Assembly: GCF_002814095.1 (NCBI RefSeq)
Contig: NZ_CP021913.1
Location: forward strand, 3,382,001-3,446,000
DNA length: 64,000 bases
Source: Sagittula sp. P11
GTDB taxonomy: Bacteria; Pseudomonadota; Alphaproteobacteria; Rhodobacterales; Rhodobacteraceae
Reading direction: 5' to 3'
Shown in pieces: positions 8,417 to 18,168 of this stretch (within the stretch, counting starts at the first letter, position 1; each line of letters opens with the position of its first letter). The notes beneath the pieces were generated by a model. That model was not told the DNA's origin and ran no database searches. It worked only from the letters and a program-made list of their open reading frames with translations. The position numbers and the translations under genes were made by a program.

Positions 8417-9457
8417 TCACACGTTGTAGCGGTACGGACGGCCCGCCTTGGCCATGTCCGCGTTGTACTTCTTGAAGATCTCAACGACCTTCGCCTTGGT
8501 CTCCGACTCCGCCGCGATCTCGTCCCAGAACTTCTGGGCGGCCTGCTCGACCTGGTCCCATTCCGCGTCGGGGATGGAGGTCAGCTGCATCTTCTCGCCG
8601 TGGACGCGCAGGGACGCTTCGCCGCCCCAGTACCACCACTGGCGGTAGTAGTGCGACTGCTCCATGCAGGTGGTCAACAGGAGCTTCAGGTCTTCGGGCA
8701 GCTCTTCCCAGCGGCCCATGTTCGCGAAGAAGTGGCCGATCCACGCGCCCGAGATGTTGTTGGTCAGGAAGTAGTTGGTCACGTCGGCCCAGCCCACCGT
8801 GTAGTCCTCGGTGATGCCCGACCACGCGATGCCGTCCAGCTCGCCGGTCTGCACCGCGACCTCGATGTCCTCCCACGGCAGCGTCACCGGCACGACGCCG
8901 AACTGCGACAGGAAGCGGCCCGCGGTCGGGAAGGTGAAGACGCGCTTGCCCTCTAGGTCGGCAAGGCTGTTGATCGGGTCCTTGGTGGCAAAGTGGCAGG
9001 GGTCCCAGGACCCGGCCGAGATGTGCTTGACCCCGACCTTGGCGTATTCTTCCTTCCAGATCTCGTCGAGGCCGTACTGGTTGAACAGCACCGGCACGTC
9101 CAGAGAGTAGCGCGACCCGAAGGGGAAGTAGCCGCCGAACACCGTCACTTCGGTCGGCGAGGCCATGGAATCGTCGTCGGACTGCACCGCGTCGATGGTG
9201 CCGCGCTGCAGGGCGCGGAACAGCTCGCCCGTGGGCACCAGCTGGTCGGCAAAGTACAGCTCGATCTGCATCCGGTCGCCGGCGATCTTGTTGAAGGTGT
9301 CGATGGCGGGCTTGACCACGTGCTCGGCCAGCGCGGCACCGGCGTAGGTCTGCATCCGCCAGGTGATGGTCGACTGCGCCAGCGCGGGCGCGGCCAGCGG
9401 TGCGGCGGCAACGCCGACACCTGCGGTCTTCAGGAACTTTCTGCGTGAGGTCGTCAT
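8417..9457 (-). CDS. TRAP transporter substrate-binding protein (DctP family), Tat-exported
   Basis: The 346-residue periplasmic receptor carries a twin-arginine signal (SRRKFLKTAG) with an Ala-rich hydrophobic stretch ending near ALAQ at residue 28. The mature part has DctP family features, including EHVVKPAIDTFNKIAG and a LEGKRVFTFPTAGRFL segment that usually carries the substrate-binding arginine. It captures the solute for the DctQ/DctM membrane pair encoded just upstream in the same operon. DctP families bind carboxylates and various other small solutes, so the ligand is not determined by sequence alone. Confidence 0.92.
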   Translation of the reverse strand: MTTSRRKFLKTAGVGVAAAPLAAPALAQSTITWRMQTYAGAALAEHVVKPAIDTFNKIAGDRMQIELYFADQLVPTGELFRALQRGTIDAVQSDDDSMASPTEVTVFGGYFPFGSRYSLDVPVLFNQYGLDEIWKEEYAKVGVKHISAGSWDPCHFATKDPINSLADLEGKRVFTFPTAGRFLSQFGVVPVTLPWEDIEVAVQTGELDGIAWSGITEDYTVGWADVTNYFLTNNISGAWIGHFFANMGRWEELPEDLKLLLTTCMEQSHYYRQWWYWGGEASLRVHGEKMQLTSIPDAEWDQVEQAAQKFWDEIAAESETKAKVVEIFKKYNADMAKAGRPYRYNV

Positions 9458-9505
9458 ATCCAGTCTCCTTGTTGAAATGCGTCCCCTGTACGGGGCTTCT
9501 GAGGG

Positions 9506-10828
9506 TTATTTTCCGTAAACCAGGTCCGGCAGCCAGAGCGCGATCTGCGGGAAGGCCATCACCAGCGCCAGTGCACAGACCATGACCAGCGCGAAGGGAA
9601 TGATCGAGCGGTAGATGTCGGTCAGCCCGATTTCCGGCGGCGCCATGGCCCGCATCAGGAACAGGTTATAGCCGAAGGGCGGGGTCATGTAGGCGATCTG
9701 CGTGGTGATCGTGTAAAGCACGCCGTACCAGATCAGGTCGAACCCCAGTTCGCCCACCAGCGGCACGTAAAGCGGCGCCACGATGACCAGCATTGCCGTG
9801 TCGTCGAGGAAGGTGCCCATCACGATGAACGACAGCTGCATCAGGATCAGGATCATCCAGGGGGAAAGGCCAAGCTGCTCGGTGAACAGGTTCTCGATGG
9901 CGCGCACCGCACCCAGCCCGTCGAAGATCGCGCCGAAGCCGAGTGCCGCGAGGATGATCCACATGAACATGCAGGAAATCGCCAGCGTCTGCCGGACGGA
10001 GGTCTCGAACACCTCGCGGGTCATCCGCCGCTTCAGCACCGCCGCGACAAAGGCCGCCAGTGCCCCGATGGCCGAACTTTCCACCAGCGAGGTCCAGCCC
10101 TTCACGAAGGGGAACATCATCACGAAGAAGATCACCAGCGGCAGGATGCCCGCCCGCAGCAGGCGCAGCTTCTCGGACATCGGCACGTCGCGCTCTTCCT
10201 TCGGCAGCACCGGGCCAAGCTCCGGCTGCAGGCGGCAGCGCACGTAGATGTAGATGATGAACAGCGTCGCCATCATCAGCCCCGGCATCACCCCCGCCAG
10301 CCAGAGCTGGCCCACCGGCTGCCGCGCGATCATCGCGTAAAGCACCAGAACGACGGAGGGCGGCACAAGGATGCCGAGGCTCGATCCGGCCTGTATGACC
10401 CCCGTCACCATGATCTTGTCGTAGCCCCGGCGCAGCAGTTCCGGCAGCGCGATGGTGGCGCCGATGGCCATGCCCGCGACGCTGAGGCCGTTCATGGCCG
10501 AGATCAGAACCATCAGGCCGATGGTGCCGATCGCCAGACCGCCGCGGACCGGCCCCATCCAGACGTGGAACATCTTGTAGAGGTCGTCGGCGATCTTCGA
10601 TTCCGACAGCACGTAGCCCATGAAGATGAACATCGGCAGCGTCAGCAGCGGATACCACTTCATCAGCTTCATCGCGGCGGCAAAGGGCACGTCGACGCCC
10701 CCGGTGCCCCACAGCAGCAGCCCCGCCAGCGCACCCACGAAACCGATGGCGCCGAACACGCGCTGGCCGGTCATCAGCATCAGCATCATGCCGGCGAACA
10801 TGGTGATCGCGATCATTTCATAGGACAT
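9506..10828 (-). CDS. TRAP transporter large permease (DctM)
   Basis: The 440-residue product is almost entirely hydrophobic, with about a dozen membrane segments and the DctM pattern: PMFIFMGYVLSESKIADDLY, GATIALPELLRRGYDK, and GSSLGILVPPSVVLVLYAMI. It forms the ion-coupled transport channel of the TRAP system. The reading frame stays open far upstream, but the ATG at 10828 overlaps the dctQ stop (ATGA) and gives the expected family N-terminus, MSYEMIAITMFAG. Confidence 0.93.
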   Translation of the reverse strand: MSYEMIAITMFAGMMLMLMTGQRVFGAIGFVGALAGLLLWGTGGVDVPFAAAMKLMKWYPLLTLPMFIFMGYVLSESKIADDLYKMFHVWMGPVRGGLAIGTIGLMVLISAMNGLSVAGMAIGATIALPELLRRGYDKIMVTGVIQAGSSLGILVPPSVVLVLYAMIARQPVGQLWLAGVMPGLMMATLFIIYIYVRCRLQPELGPVLPKEERDVPMSEKLRLLRAGILPLVIFFVMMFPFVKGWTSLVESSAIGALAAFVAAVLKRRMTREVFETSVRQTLAISCMFMWIILAALGFGAIFDGLGAVRAIENLFTEQLGLSPWMILILMQLSFIVMGTFLDDTAMLVIVAPLYVPLVGELGFDLIWYGVLYTITTQIAYMTPPFGYNLFLMRAMAPPEIGLTDIYRSIIPFALVMVCALALVMAFPQIALWLPDLVYGK

Positions 10829-11424
10829 CAGATCTCTACCCCGCGGATGCGGCCGATGTCCTTGATCAGCTCTGCAAGTGTCTGGAGAATCATCAGGAAG
10901 ATGCCGAAGGCCAGCACCAGCTTGATCGGCCACAGCATCGGGCGCCACGCGGTCGAGGACCGTTCGAGAAAGCCCAGCTTTTCCGCCGCGCCGTCGATCC
11001 CGCCGGTGAGGAGCGCGCCGAAGAACTCCGCGAAGTAATCCAGCGGCTGCATCCCGAAGTAGCCCATGGAATAGGCCAGCGATCCCAGCGCGCCATAAAG
11101 CAGCACACCGAGGTAGAACATCAGGAACAGCACGGTGAAGGCGTCGACCCAGGCCTTCTGCCTCACCGACCAGTTGCCGTAGAACAGGTCCATGCGCACG
11201 TTCGATCCAAGCTGGATCGAGTAGGGCCCGCCGAGGATGTAGTAGGCCACCATGACGAACTGCGCCGTCTCCAGCGTCCAGAGCGAGGGCAGGAAGGCCA
11301 CCTTCGACACCGAGGACCACAGCAGCACGCCGATCAGCGCAAAGATCAGGTACATGGCGACCCGGCCGATGGCGCGGTTCATCGCCTCGATGGCGCGGAC
11401 GAAACCGATCAGGACGCGGGGCAT
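10828..11424 (-). CDS. TRAP transporter small permease (DctQ)
   Basis: This 198-residue inner-membrane protein has four hydrophobic segments and a LGSNVRMDLFYGNWS segment in the position where DctQ proteins carry their conserved (V/I)R(M/V)D motif. It supports assembly of the DctM channel with the periplasmic DctP receptor. It overlaps the upstream amidohydrolase gene by 16 bases and couples to dctM through ATGA. A 35-residue insert between segments three and four makes it longer than many DctQ proteins. Confidence 0.9.
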   Translation of the reverse strand: MPRVLIGFVRAIEAMNRAIGRVAMYLIFALIGVLLWSSVSKVAFLPSLWTLETAQFVMVAYYILGGPYSIQLGSNVRMDLFYGNWSVRQKAWVDAFTVLFLMFYLGVLLYGALGSLAYSMGYFGMQPLDYFAEFFGALLTGGIDGAAEKLGFLERSSTAWRPMLWPIKLVLAFGIFLMILQTLAELIKDIGRIRGVEI

Positions 11425-12158
11425 GTGGCCTCCAGCGCCGGGGTCAGCATCGCCATGAGGTCGCGCGCCATGGCCCGGATGTCCTCGGGCGTGGTCAGCA
11501 GGTTGTTGCGCACCTCGATCATCACGTTGGGCAGGCCGCGGGGCAGGGCGTGCGCCTTCAGGGTATGGGTCACGCCGTCCTCCGGACCGTAGGGGCGGTT
11601 GCGGTGCACCACGCGGTCCTCCGGCGCATGCGCCAGCATCAGGTCCACCAGCCGCGCGTCGCTGTCGTGCAGGAGGCCGATCTCCGTGTCGCGCGGTGCA
11701 CCGTGAAACACCGGGGTGAAGCTGTGCACCGTCACCACCGCGCGCGCCGCGTCGAGCCGGGCTTCGACGGCGGCGCGGAACGGGCGATAGACCGTCTCCA
11801 CCCGCTCGGCCTTCTGCACATCGGTCAGACCGGCGTTGCCCGGCACGTCGAAGACCTCCGACCGCGCGGGCATCGCGCCCGGCGCCTCGGGCGGGCGGTT
11901 GCAGTCGTAGACCAGCCGCGACACCGTCCCCGCCACCAGCGGCGAATCGAGCTCGGCGGACAGCAGCGCCGCCAAGTCGCGCGCGCCCGGGTCCCAGGCC
12001 GCATGGCTGACCCGCGCCTCCGCCGTCAGGCCAAGGTCCCCGAACCGTGCCGGTATGGCCGCCGACGCATGCTCGCAGATCAGCAGGACGCCGCCGCGCC
12101 CCGCCCCGTTCACCACCTCGACCACGTTCAGACGGTCTTCGCCCGGCCCTTCGGACAT
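11409..12158 (-). CDS. N-formylglutamate amidohydrolase family protein
   Basis: The 249-residue enzyme matches the N-formylglutamate amidohydrolase (HutG-type, PF05013) family. It has LICEHASAAIPARFGDLGL near the N-terminus, VYDCNRPPEAPGAMP, VVTVHSFTPVF and a terminal NVMIEVRNNLLTTPEDI. These proteins cleave N-acyl or amide bonds of glutamate derivatives using zinc. The ATG at 12158 is chosen because GGGGAGAAAAGG precedes it; an upstream ATG lacks such a site. As first gene of an operon with a GS-like ligase and two dehydrogenases, it may release glutamate from the oxidised gamma-glutamyl product, which is my inference. Confidence 0.85.
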   Translation of the reverse strand: MSEGPGEDRLNVVEVVNGAGRGGVLLICEHASAAIPARFGDLGLTAEARVSHAAWDPGARDLAALLSAELDSPLVAGTVSRLVYDCNRPPEAPGAMPARSEVFDVPGNAGLTDVQKAERVETVYRPFRAAVEARLDAARAVVTVHSFTPVFHGAPRDTEIGLLHDSDARLVDLMLAHAPEDRVVHRNRPYGPEDGVTHTLKAHALPRGLPNVMIEVRNNLLTTPEDIRAMARDLMAMLTPALEATCPAS

Positions 12159-12173
12159 CCTTTTCTCCCCTCT

Positions 12174-12222
12174 TTGAAGAAAACTCTCCACATCCGCGCA
12201 GCTTGTGTCAATATTTCTTCAA
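12174..12222. promoter_or_regulatory. Candidate operator between amidohydrolase/TRAP operon and rpiR-type gene
   Basis: Two arms, TTGAAGAAA (12174-12182) and TTTCTTCAA (12214-12222), form a perfect 9-base inverted repeat in the 138-base divergent intergenic region. Their position suggests a binding site pair for the RpiR-type regulator encoded to the right. No experimental consensus is known to me for this regulator. Confidence 0.45.
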
Positions 12223-12296
12223 GGGCGGGCCGGGGATTTCCGGCGCGCCCCGCCACCGCAGCCCAATGCTGAAGCACACGCCCGGGGGAACCGACC

Positions 12297-13172
12297 TTGA
12301 CGCAGCCCAACGCCACCGTCCGCGACCTGATCCGGGAGCATTACACCAGCCTGACCGCCTCCGAACGCAAGGCCGCCAACGCACTTCTGGAAAACTATCC
12401 GGCGGCGGGGCTCGCCTCGATCACCATCGTCGCGGCGGAAACCGGCACCTCCACCCCCACCATCGCCCGCATGGTGCAGAAACTGGGTTTCAAGGGCTTC
12501 CCGCAGTTCCACCAGGCGCTGCTGAAGGAACTGCAGGCCAAGGTTTCCGGCCCCACCGAACGCCGCGCCAACTGGGCGGCGGAGGCACCGGAATCGCACC
12601 TGCTCAACCGCTTCGCCAAGGCGGTAACGCAGAACATCCAGACCACCTTCTCCAACCTCTCCTCCGACAGCTTCGACGCCGCCGCCCATCTGCTGGCCGA
12701 CAGCGGCCACACGCTGTTCATCGTCGGCGGCCGGATCACCCATGCGCTGGCCGACTACGCCTTCACCCACCTGCAGGCGGTGCGCCCGAAGGTGATCCAC
12801 CTCACCTCCGCCTCGGCCAACTGGCCGCACTACCTGCTCGACATGGAAGAGGGCGACACGCTCCTGATGTTCGACATCCGGCGCTACGAATCGAACCTCC
12901 TGCGCCTCGCCGAACTGGCGCGCGCCAAGGGCGTGAACGTGGTCCTGCTCACCGACCAGTGGTCGAGCCCGATCGCCGACCTCGCCACGCAAAGCTTCAA
13001 CTGCTGGGTGGAAATCCCCTCCGCCTGGGATTCGAACATCTCCACCATGATGCTGCTGGAGGCGCTGATCGCCGCCGCGCAGGAGGAGCGCTGGCCCGCC
13101 ACCCGCGACCGCTTCGACCGGCTCGACAGCCTCTTCGAGCAGACCCGCCTGTTCCGCAAACCGGGCGGCTGA
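12297..13172 (+). CDS. MurR/RpiR family transcriptional regulator
   Basis: The 291-residue protein has an N-terminal RpiR helix-turn-helix domain (about residues 1-77, with TASERKAANALLENYP and ETGTSTPTIARMVQKLGFKG) and a C-terminal SIS sugar-isomerase-like ligand domain (about 125-270, with DSGHTLFIVGGRI and LLMFDIRRYESNLL). Translation appears to start at TTG 12297, since the family N-terminus begins there and a GGGGGAA sequence lies just upstream. It diverges from the TRAP/GS-like operon and is its probable regulator. A terminator follows that is shared with nifK. Confidence 0.9.
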   Translation: MTQPNATVRDLIREHYTSLTASERKAANALLENYPAAGLASITIVAAETGTSTPTIARMVQKLGFKGFPQFHQALLKELQAKVSGPTERRANWAAEAPESHLLNRFAKAVTQNIQTTFSNLSSDSFDAAAHLLADSGHTLFIVGGRITHALADYAFTHLQAVRPKVIHLTSASANWPHYLLDMEEGDTLLMFDIRRYESNLLRLAELARAKGVNVVLLTDQWSSPIADLATQSFNCWVEIPSAWDSNISTMMLLEALIAAAQEERWPATRDRFDRLDSLFEQTRLFRKPGG

Positions 13173-13250
13173 CCCGCTTCATCCCGGCGCAAATGCCAAG
13201 GAGGTGCCGGCCGCTCCCGGCGAACTCCGCCACAATGGAAGCAACGAAAA

Positions 13251-13278
13251 ACCGGCGGGGCTGCGCCCGCCGGTCCTT
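13251..13278. terminator. Bidirectional terminator between rpiR-type gene and nifK
   Basis: ACCGGCGGG pairs perfectly with CCCGCCGGT around a six-base loop. Read on the minus strand it is followed by a TTTTTC run, making it a convincing intrinsic terminator for nifHDK. Confidence 0.85.
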
Positions 13279-13296
13279 TGCTGCACGATATGCGTC

Positions 13297-14835
13297 TTAC
13301 CGGGTCAGGTCGTAGGAATAATCCGTCTCGCCCGGCACGATGGTGTCGTCGTCGAGCTTGTCGAAGATCGTGTCGAGAAGCTTCACCAGCACCGTCAACG
13401 CGCCCTGGTAGCCCATGGTCGGGAAACGGTGGTGGTGGTGACGGTCGAAGATCGGGAAGGCCAGCCGGATCAGCGGCGTGCCGGTGTCCCGTTCGAGGTA
13501 CTTGCCGTAGGAGTTGCCGATCAGCAGGTCGACCGGCTCGGTGTTCAGGAAGGACCGCATGTGCCACAGGTCCTTGCCCGCCCAGACCTGCCCCTGTTTC
13601 CCGAAGGGGGACGAGGCCAGCAGGGCCTCCATCTTCTTGGCCCATTTCTTGCCGCCGTTGGTGGCAAGGCAGTGCACCGGCTCGCCGCCCAGTTCCATCA
13701 CGAAGCGGGTCATGCCGTAGACGAAGTCCGGATCGCCGTAGATCGCGAAGGTCTTGCCATGCAGCCAGGCCTGGCTGTCGGCGATGGCGTCGATCAGCCG
13801 TCCGCGCTCCATGCGGATCGCCTCCGGGATGTCCTTGCCGGTCAGCTCCTTGACCTTCATCAGGAACTCGTCGGTGCCCTGCACGCCCATCGGGTAGTTC
13901 AGCGCCACCGTCTGCTGGCCCTTCGCCGCAACGTATTCCAGCGTCTTCGGCGTGCAGTATTCCTGCATCGACACCGTGGCCTTCGCGTTCAGCGCCGCCT
14001 TCACGTCCTCGAGCTTCGTGCCGCCGTCATACATGCGGAACGCGCCATCCGACGGCGTGTCATAGACGTCCGACACGTCCGACAGGAAGGTGAAGTCGAC
14101 ACCCATCGCCTCCAGCAGCTTGCGGATCTCGCGGTTGTTGGCCACGGCGAAACCGTCGAAACCGGGGATCACGTTGATCCGGTCGGCCTCGACGCGGGTC
14201 CCGTCTTCCCAGAAGTGCTGCAGGATGCCTTTCTGCGCATTGTCATAGCCGTCCACGTGGGAGCCCACGAAGGCCGGCGTATGGGCGAAGGGCACGTCGA
14301 AGTCGTCCGGCACCGATCCCTTCTGCTTTGCCTGCTGGATGAAGGAGTTGAGGTCGTCGCCGATCACCTCGGCCATGCAGGTGGTCGAGACGGCGATCAT
14401 CTTCGGATCGTACAGCGCCTTGGTGTTGGCAAGCCCGTCGACCATGTTGGTCAGCCCGCCGAAGACCGCCGCGTCCTCGGTCATCGAGGAGGACACGCAG
14501 GAGGACGGCTCCTTGAAGTGACGGCTCAGGTGCGAGCGGTAGTAGGCGACGCAGCCCTGCGAGCCGTGCACGAACGGCATGGTCCGCTCGTAGCCCTGGG
14601 CGGCAAACACGGCGCCCAGCGGCTGGCAGGCCTTTGCGGGGTTCACGGTCAGCGCCTCACGGGCGAGGTTCTTCTCGCGGTATTCCCAGGACTTGGTCCA
14701 GTCGCCGATTTCCTTGACCATCTCGTCGGGATGGCCGCATTCGAAGTTCACTTTCTTGTTGGCCAGCATCTCCTTGTACTCGGGCTGCTGGAAGAGCGGT
14801 GCGTGGTCGAGCACCTTGTCGCCGGACTGGGGCAT
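13297..14835 (-). CDS. nifK: Nitrogenase molybdenum-iron protein beta chain NifK
   Basis: NifK is the beta subunit of the MoFe protein; it holds half of each P-cluster and docks NifH. In the 512-residue product the P-cluster cysteines fall at residues 70, 95 and 153, identical in numbering to the well-studied Azotobacter protein. The ATG at 14835 is preferred over an in-frame codon 10 triplets earlier because AGAAGGA precedes it and the family start [11 protein letters not shown] results. It is the last gene of nifHDK, with a 191-base gap after nifD that contains a strong hairpin, and it ends at a terminator. Confidence 0.98.
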   Translation of the reverse strand: MPQSGDKVLDHAPLFQQPEYKEMLANKKVNFECGHPDEMVKEIGDWTKSWEYREKNLAREALTVNPAKACQPLGAVFAAQGYERTMPFVHGSQGCVAYYRSHLSRHFKEPSSCVSSSMTEDAAVFGGLTNMVDGLANTKALYDPKMIAVSTTCMAEVIGDDLNSFIQQAKQKGSVPDDFDVPFAHTPAFVGSHVDGYDNAQKGILQHFWEDGTRVEADRINVIPGFDGFAVANNREIRKLLEAMGVDFTFLSDVSDVYDTPSDGAFRMYDGGTKLEDVKAALNAKATVSMQEYCTPKTLEYVAAKGQQTVALNYPMGVQGTDEFLMKVKELTGKDIPEAIRMERGRLIDAIADSQAWLHGKTFAIYGDPDFVYGMTRFVMELGGEPVHCLATNGGKKWAKKMEALLASSPFGKQGQVWAGKDLWHMRSFLNTEPVDLLIGNSYGKYLERDTGTPLIRLAFPIFDRHHHHRFPTMGYQGALTVLVKLLDTIFDKLDDDTIVPGETDYSYDLTR

Positions 14836-14906
14836 GGATGTATTCCTTCTGTTGGCCGTCCGCATTCCGAGACGCGCCTGGTGTGGAAGAACAGTTCTGG
14901 AGATGG

Positions 14907-14927
14907 GGAGGGCGGCGTCCGCCCTCC
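14907..14927 (-). other. Perfect hairpin in the nifD-nifK intergenic region
   Basis: GGAGGGCGG pairs with CCGCCCTCC around a three-base loop inside the unusually long nifD-nifK gap. It could be an mRNA-stabilising or processing structure, or an attenuator; the sequence does not tell which. No T-run follows. Confidence 0.55.
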
Positions 14928-15026
14928 GCAGGGTGGGACCTCTGGCCCCGCTGTCCGCGCCGCGACCCTCTGTCCGCCGGGCGGGTCATCGACCCGACGC
15001 GCCGGCCCGGGCCGCGGCGCCGCCCG

Positions 15027-16529
15027 TCACTCTGCCGCGATGGCCTGGGCTTCCCACGGTGCGTCGTACATGTTCCAGACCGGCGAGTTGATCGCCATGT
15101 CCATGTCGCGCGCGAAGATCGCGAAGCCGTCGTAGCCGTGGTAGGGGCCGGAATAGTCCCACGAGTGCATCTGGCGGAACGGGATGCCCATCTTCTGCAC
15201 CGGGTACTTCTCCTTGATGCCGGACCCCACGAGGTCGGGGCGGATCTTCTCGATGAACTTCTCCAGCTCGTAGCCGGTCACGTCGTCGTAGATCAGCGTG
15301 CCTTCCTTCACGTAGTGGCCGGTGCGCTTGTAGTCGTCGTTGTGGCCGAACTCGTAACCCGTGCCGGCGATCACCATGCCGAGGTCGTCGTATGCGGTGA
15401 CGACGTGGCGCGGACGCAGGCCGCCGACATAAAGCATGACCGACTTGCCCTCGAGACGCGGGCGGTACTTGGCGATGACCTCGTCCACCAGCGGCTGGTA
15501 CTTGGCGATGACCTTCTCGGCGTTCTCCTGGATCGTCGCGTCAAAGTTCTTCGCGATGGCGCGGAGTGAGGCGGCGATCTGGGTCGGGCCGAAGAAGTTG
15601 TACTCCATCCAGCCGATGCCGTACTTCTCTTCCATGTAGCGGCAGATGTAGTTCATCGACCGGTAGCAGTGGATGAGGTTGAGCCTTGCCTTCGGCGCGC
15701 GTTCGATCTCGGCCAGGGTGGCGTCGCCGGACCAGTTGCCGACCACGTTGAGGCCCATCTCTTCCAGCAGGATGCGCGAGGCCCAGGCGTCGCCGCCGAT
15801 GTTGTAGTCGCCGATGACGTTGACGTCGTAGGGTCCGGTCTCGTAGCCCGCACCGGCGCCTTCGCCCTTCTCGAACACCCAGTCGCGCACCGCGTCGTTG
15901 GCGATGTGGTGACCCAGCGACTGCGACACGCCGCGGAAACCCTCGCAACGCACCGGCACCATCGTCTTGCCGTGCTCCTTGTGCTTCTGGCGGGCGACGG
16001 CCTCGATGTCGTCGCCGATCAGGCCGATGGGACACTCGGACTGGATCGTGGTGCCGTTCGACAGCGGAAACAGCTCTTCGATCTCGTCGATCGTCTTGGC
16101 CAGCTTCTTGTCGCCGCCGAAGACGATGTCCTTCTCCTGGAAGTCGGTGGTGAACTGCATCGTCACGAACGAATCCACCCCGGTCTTGCCAATGTAGTAG
16201 TTGCGGCGCTGGGACCACGAGTACTGCCCGCAGCCGACAGGGCCGTGAGAGATGTGGACCATGTCCTTGACCGGCCCCCAGACCACGCCCTTCGATCCGG
16301 CATAGGCACAGCCGCGGATCGTCATGACGCCCGGAACGGACTTGATGTTGGATTTCTGGGTGTCGCACTTCGAGGCGATGCCGGTCGTCGCATCGGGTTC
16401 CTCGTCGCTCGCCTTCGACACCGTCAGGTGCTTGGCGCGGCGCTTCTTCGCCTTGTCCGGATAGGCTTCGAGGACTTCCTCGATCATTGCCTCGTAGTCT
16501 TCCGGCCCTGTTGCGTGATCCTTGGCCAT
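15027..16529 (-). CDS. nifD: Nitrogenase molybdenum-iron protein alpha chain NifD
   Basis: NifD is the alpha subunit of the MoFe protein and carries FeMo-cofactor, the site of N2 reduction. The 500-residue product has P-cluster cysteines at 74, 100 and 166. The FeMo-co ligands are recognisable as the cysteine in [12 protein letters not shown] and the histidine in [19 protein letters not shown]. These identify the molybdenum enzyme rather than the vanadium or iron-only forms. The ATG at 16529 gives the usual N-terminus and has an AAAAGG sequence directly upstream; a longer in-frame extension is rejected. It lies between nifH and nifK on the same transcript. Confidence 0.98.
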   Translation of the reverse strand: MAKDHATGPEDYEAMIEEVLEAYPDKAKKRRAKHLTVSKASDEEPDATTGIASKCDTQKSNIKSVPGVMTIRGCAYAGSKGVVWGPVKDMVHISHGPVGCGQYSWSQRRNYYIGKTGVDSFVTMQFTTDFQEKDIVFGGDKKLAKTIDEIEELFPLSNGTTIQSECPIGLIGDDIEAVARQKHKEHGKTMVPVRCEGFRGVSQSLGHHIANDAVRDWVFEKGEGAGAGYETGPYDVNVIGDYNIGGDAWASRILLEEMGLNVVGNWSGDATLAEIERAPKARLNLIHCYRSMNYICRYMEEKYGIGWMEYNFFGPTQIAASLRAIAKNFDATIQENAEKVIAKYQPLVDEVIAKYRPRLEGKSVMLYVGGLRPRHVVTAYDDLGMVIAGTGYEFGHNDDYKRTGHYVKEGTLIYDDVTGYELEKFIEKIRPDLVGSGIKEKYPVQKMGIPFRQMHSWDYSGPYHGYDGFAIFARDMDMAINSPVWNMYDAPWEAQAIAAE

Positions 16530-16578
16530 CCTTTTGGCTCCTCTCACTGATCTTGGGACTGTTCGGGGTGGGCGGGGC

Positions 16579-16601
16579 AGGGTGGCCCGAAGGCCCACCC
16601 T
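16579..16601 (-). other. Hairpin in the nifH-nifD intergenic region
   Basis: AGGGTGG pairs with CCACCCT around a G/C-rich loop region downstream of nifH. Stem-loops in this position are known in other diazotrophs to raise nifH mRNA level relative to nifDK, and I infer the same role here. Confidence 0.5.
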
Positions 16602-16652
16602 ACGTCATGTCGCAAAGGGGCGGCCGCCGTGGCACGCCGCCCCGCGGGGCGC

Positions 16653-17600
<948 letters not shown>

Positions 17601-17602
17601 TC

Positions 17603-17619
17603 AGCAGGCTCTGTGCCAA
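17603..17619 (-). promoter_or_regulatory. Sigma-54 promoter of nifHDK, gene-proximal
   Basis: On the minus strand TTGGCACAGAGCCTGCT has GG and GC ten bases apart. The predicted start is about 60 bases upstream of the nifH ATG. Confidence 0.85.
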
Positions 17620-17670
17620 GCCCCTTCAGCCGGGCGTCCATCCGGAAAATCCTTTGGGAACAATCCGCTG

Positions 17671-17687
17671 TGCAGGGCAGGTGCCAG
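17671..17687 (-). promoter_or_regulatory. Second sigma-54 promoter match upstream of nifH
   Basis: On the minus strand TGGCACCTGCCCTGCA again has the GG-N10-GC spacing and is as close to consensus as the proximal one. It lies 68 bases further upstream in the same orientation. Whether it is active cannot be decided from sequence. Confidence 0.6.
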
Positions 17688-17699
17688 CGCCCGACAAAG

Positions 17700-17735
17700 T
17701 GTCCGGTTTCACCCGCTGTCGGACAAAAGCCGACA
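17700..17735. promoter_or_regulatory. Candidate activator region of nifH (imperfect TGT/ACA dyads)
   Basis: This stretch holds two nested TGT/ACA dyads: TGTCCG with CGGACA (17700-17725, 20 bases between TGT and ACA) and TGTCGG with CCGACA (17717-17735, 13 bases between). No exact TGT-N10-ACA NifA site is present. The location, about 95-110 bases upstream of the proximal -24 element, fits an enhancer, but the spacing is non-standard. Confidence 0.4.
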
Positions 17736-17778
17736 AAGCGGCCCGGCGTGGCCTCGCCGCCGGGTCAGGCATCAAAAC

Positions 17779-17794
17779 TTAGGTATTTACCTAA
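17779..17794. promoter_or_regulatory. Palindromic operator upstream of arsR-type gene
   Basis: TTAGGTATTTACCTAA is a perfect 16-base palindrome 26 bases before the ArsR-type start codon. A short AT-rich palindrome at this position is typical of autoregulated ArsR family genes. Confidence 0.65.
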
Positions 17795-17820
17795 CTAAAG
17801 AATCGAGGCAGGATAGCGGC

Positions 17821-18168
17821 ATGAAACAGCAACCCGCTCCCCTCGATACGCTTTTCCACGCGCTCTCCGATCCGACCCGGCGCGCCGTGGTGCAAAGGCT
17901 GGGCCATGGGGCCGCGACGGTCAGCGAACTGGCCGGTCCCTTCGACATGGCCATGCCGTCCTTCCTGCAGCACGTGCGGCTGCTGGAAGACGCGGGCCTG
18001 ATCCGCACCGAGAAGACCGGGCGCGTAAGGACCTGCACGCTGGAACCGGAACGGTTGGCTCTCATCGAGGATTGGTTCAACGCCCAGCGGGACGTCTGGA
18101 AAAGCCGCTACGACAAGCTCGACACCCTGCTGGCGACCCTCACGGAGGAGGACAAGAATGAAACCTGA
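17821..18168 (+). CDS. ArsR family transcriptional regulator
   Basis: The 115-residue protein is a winged-helix ArsR regulator: HALSDPTRRAVVQRLGHG, then SELAGPFDMAMPSFLQHVRLLEDAGLI as the recognition region and a long C-terminal helix. There are no cysteine metal-site motifs, so it belongs to the metal-independent subgroup often paired with SRPBCC proteins. It overlaps the following SRPBCC gene by 11 bases. The start at ATG 17821 follows an AGGCAGGA site and a palindromic operator. It is divergent from nifH but probably unrelated to nitrogen fixation. Confidence 0.92.
   Translation: MKQQPAPLDTLFHALSDPTRRAVVQRLGHGAATVSELAGPFDMAMPSFLQHVRLLEDAGLIRTEKTGRVRTCTLEPERLALIEDWFNAQRDVWKSRYDKLDTLLATLTEEDKNET

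Noticed and set aside
10829-11320. An N-terminal extension of the DctM frame over dctQ
   Set aside because: The extension is out of phase with the well-matched DctQ protein and lacks membrane-protein character; the ATGA-coupled start at 10828 fits the family.
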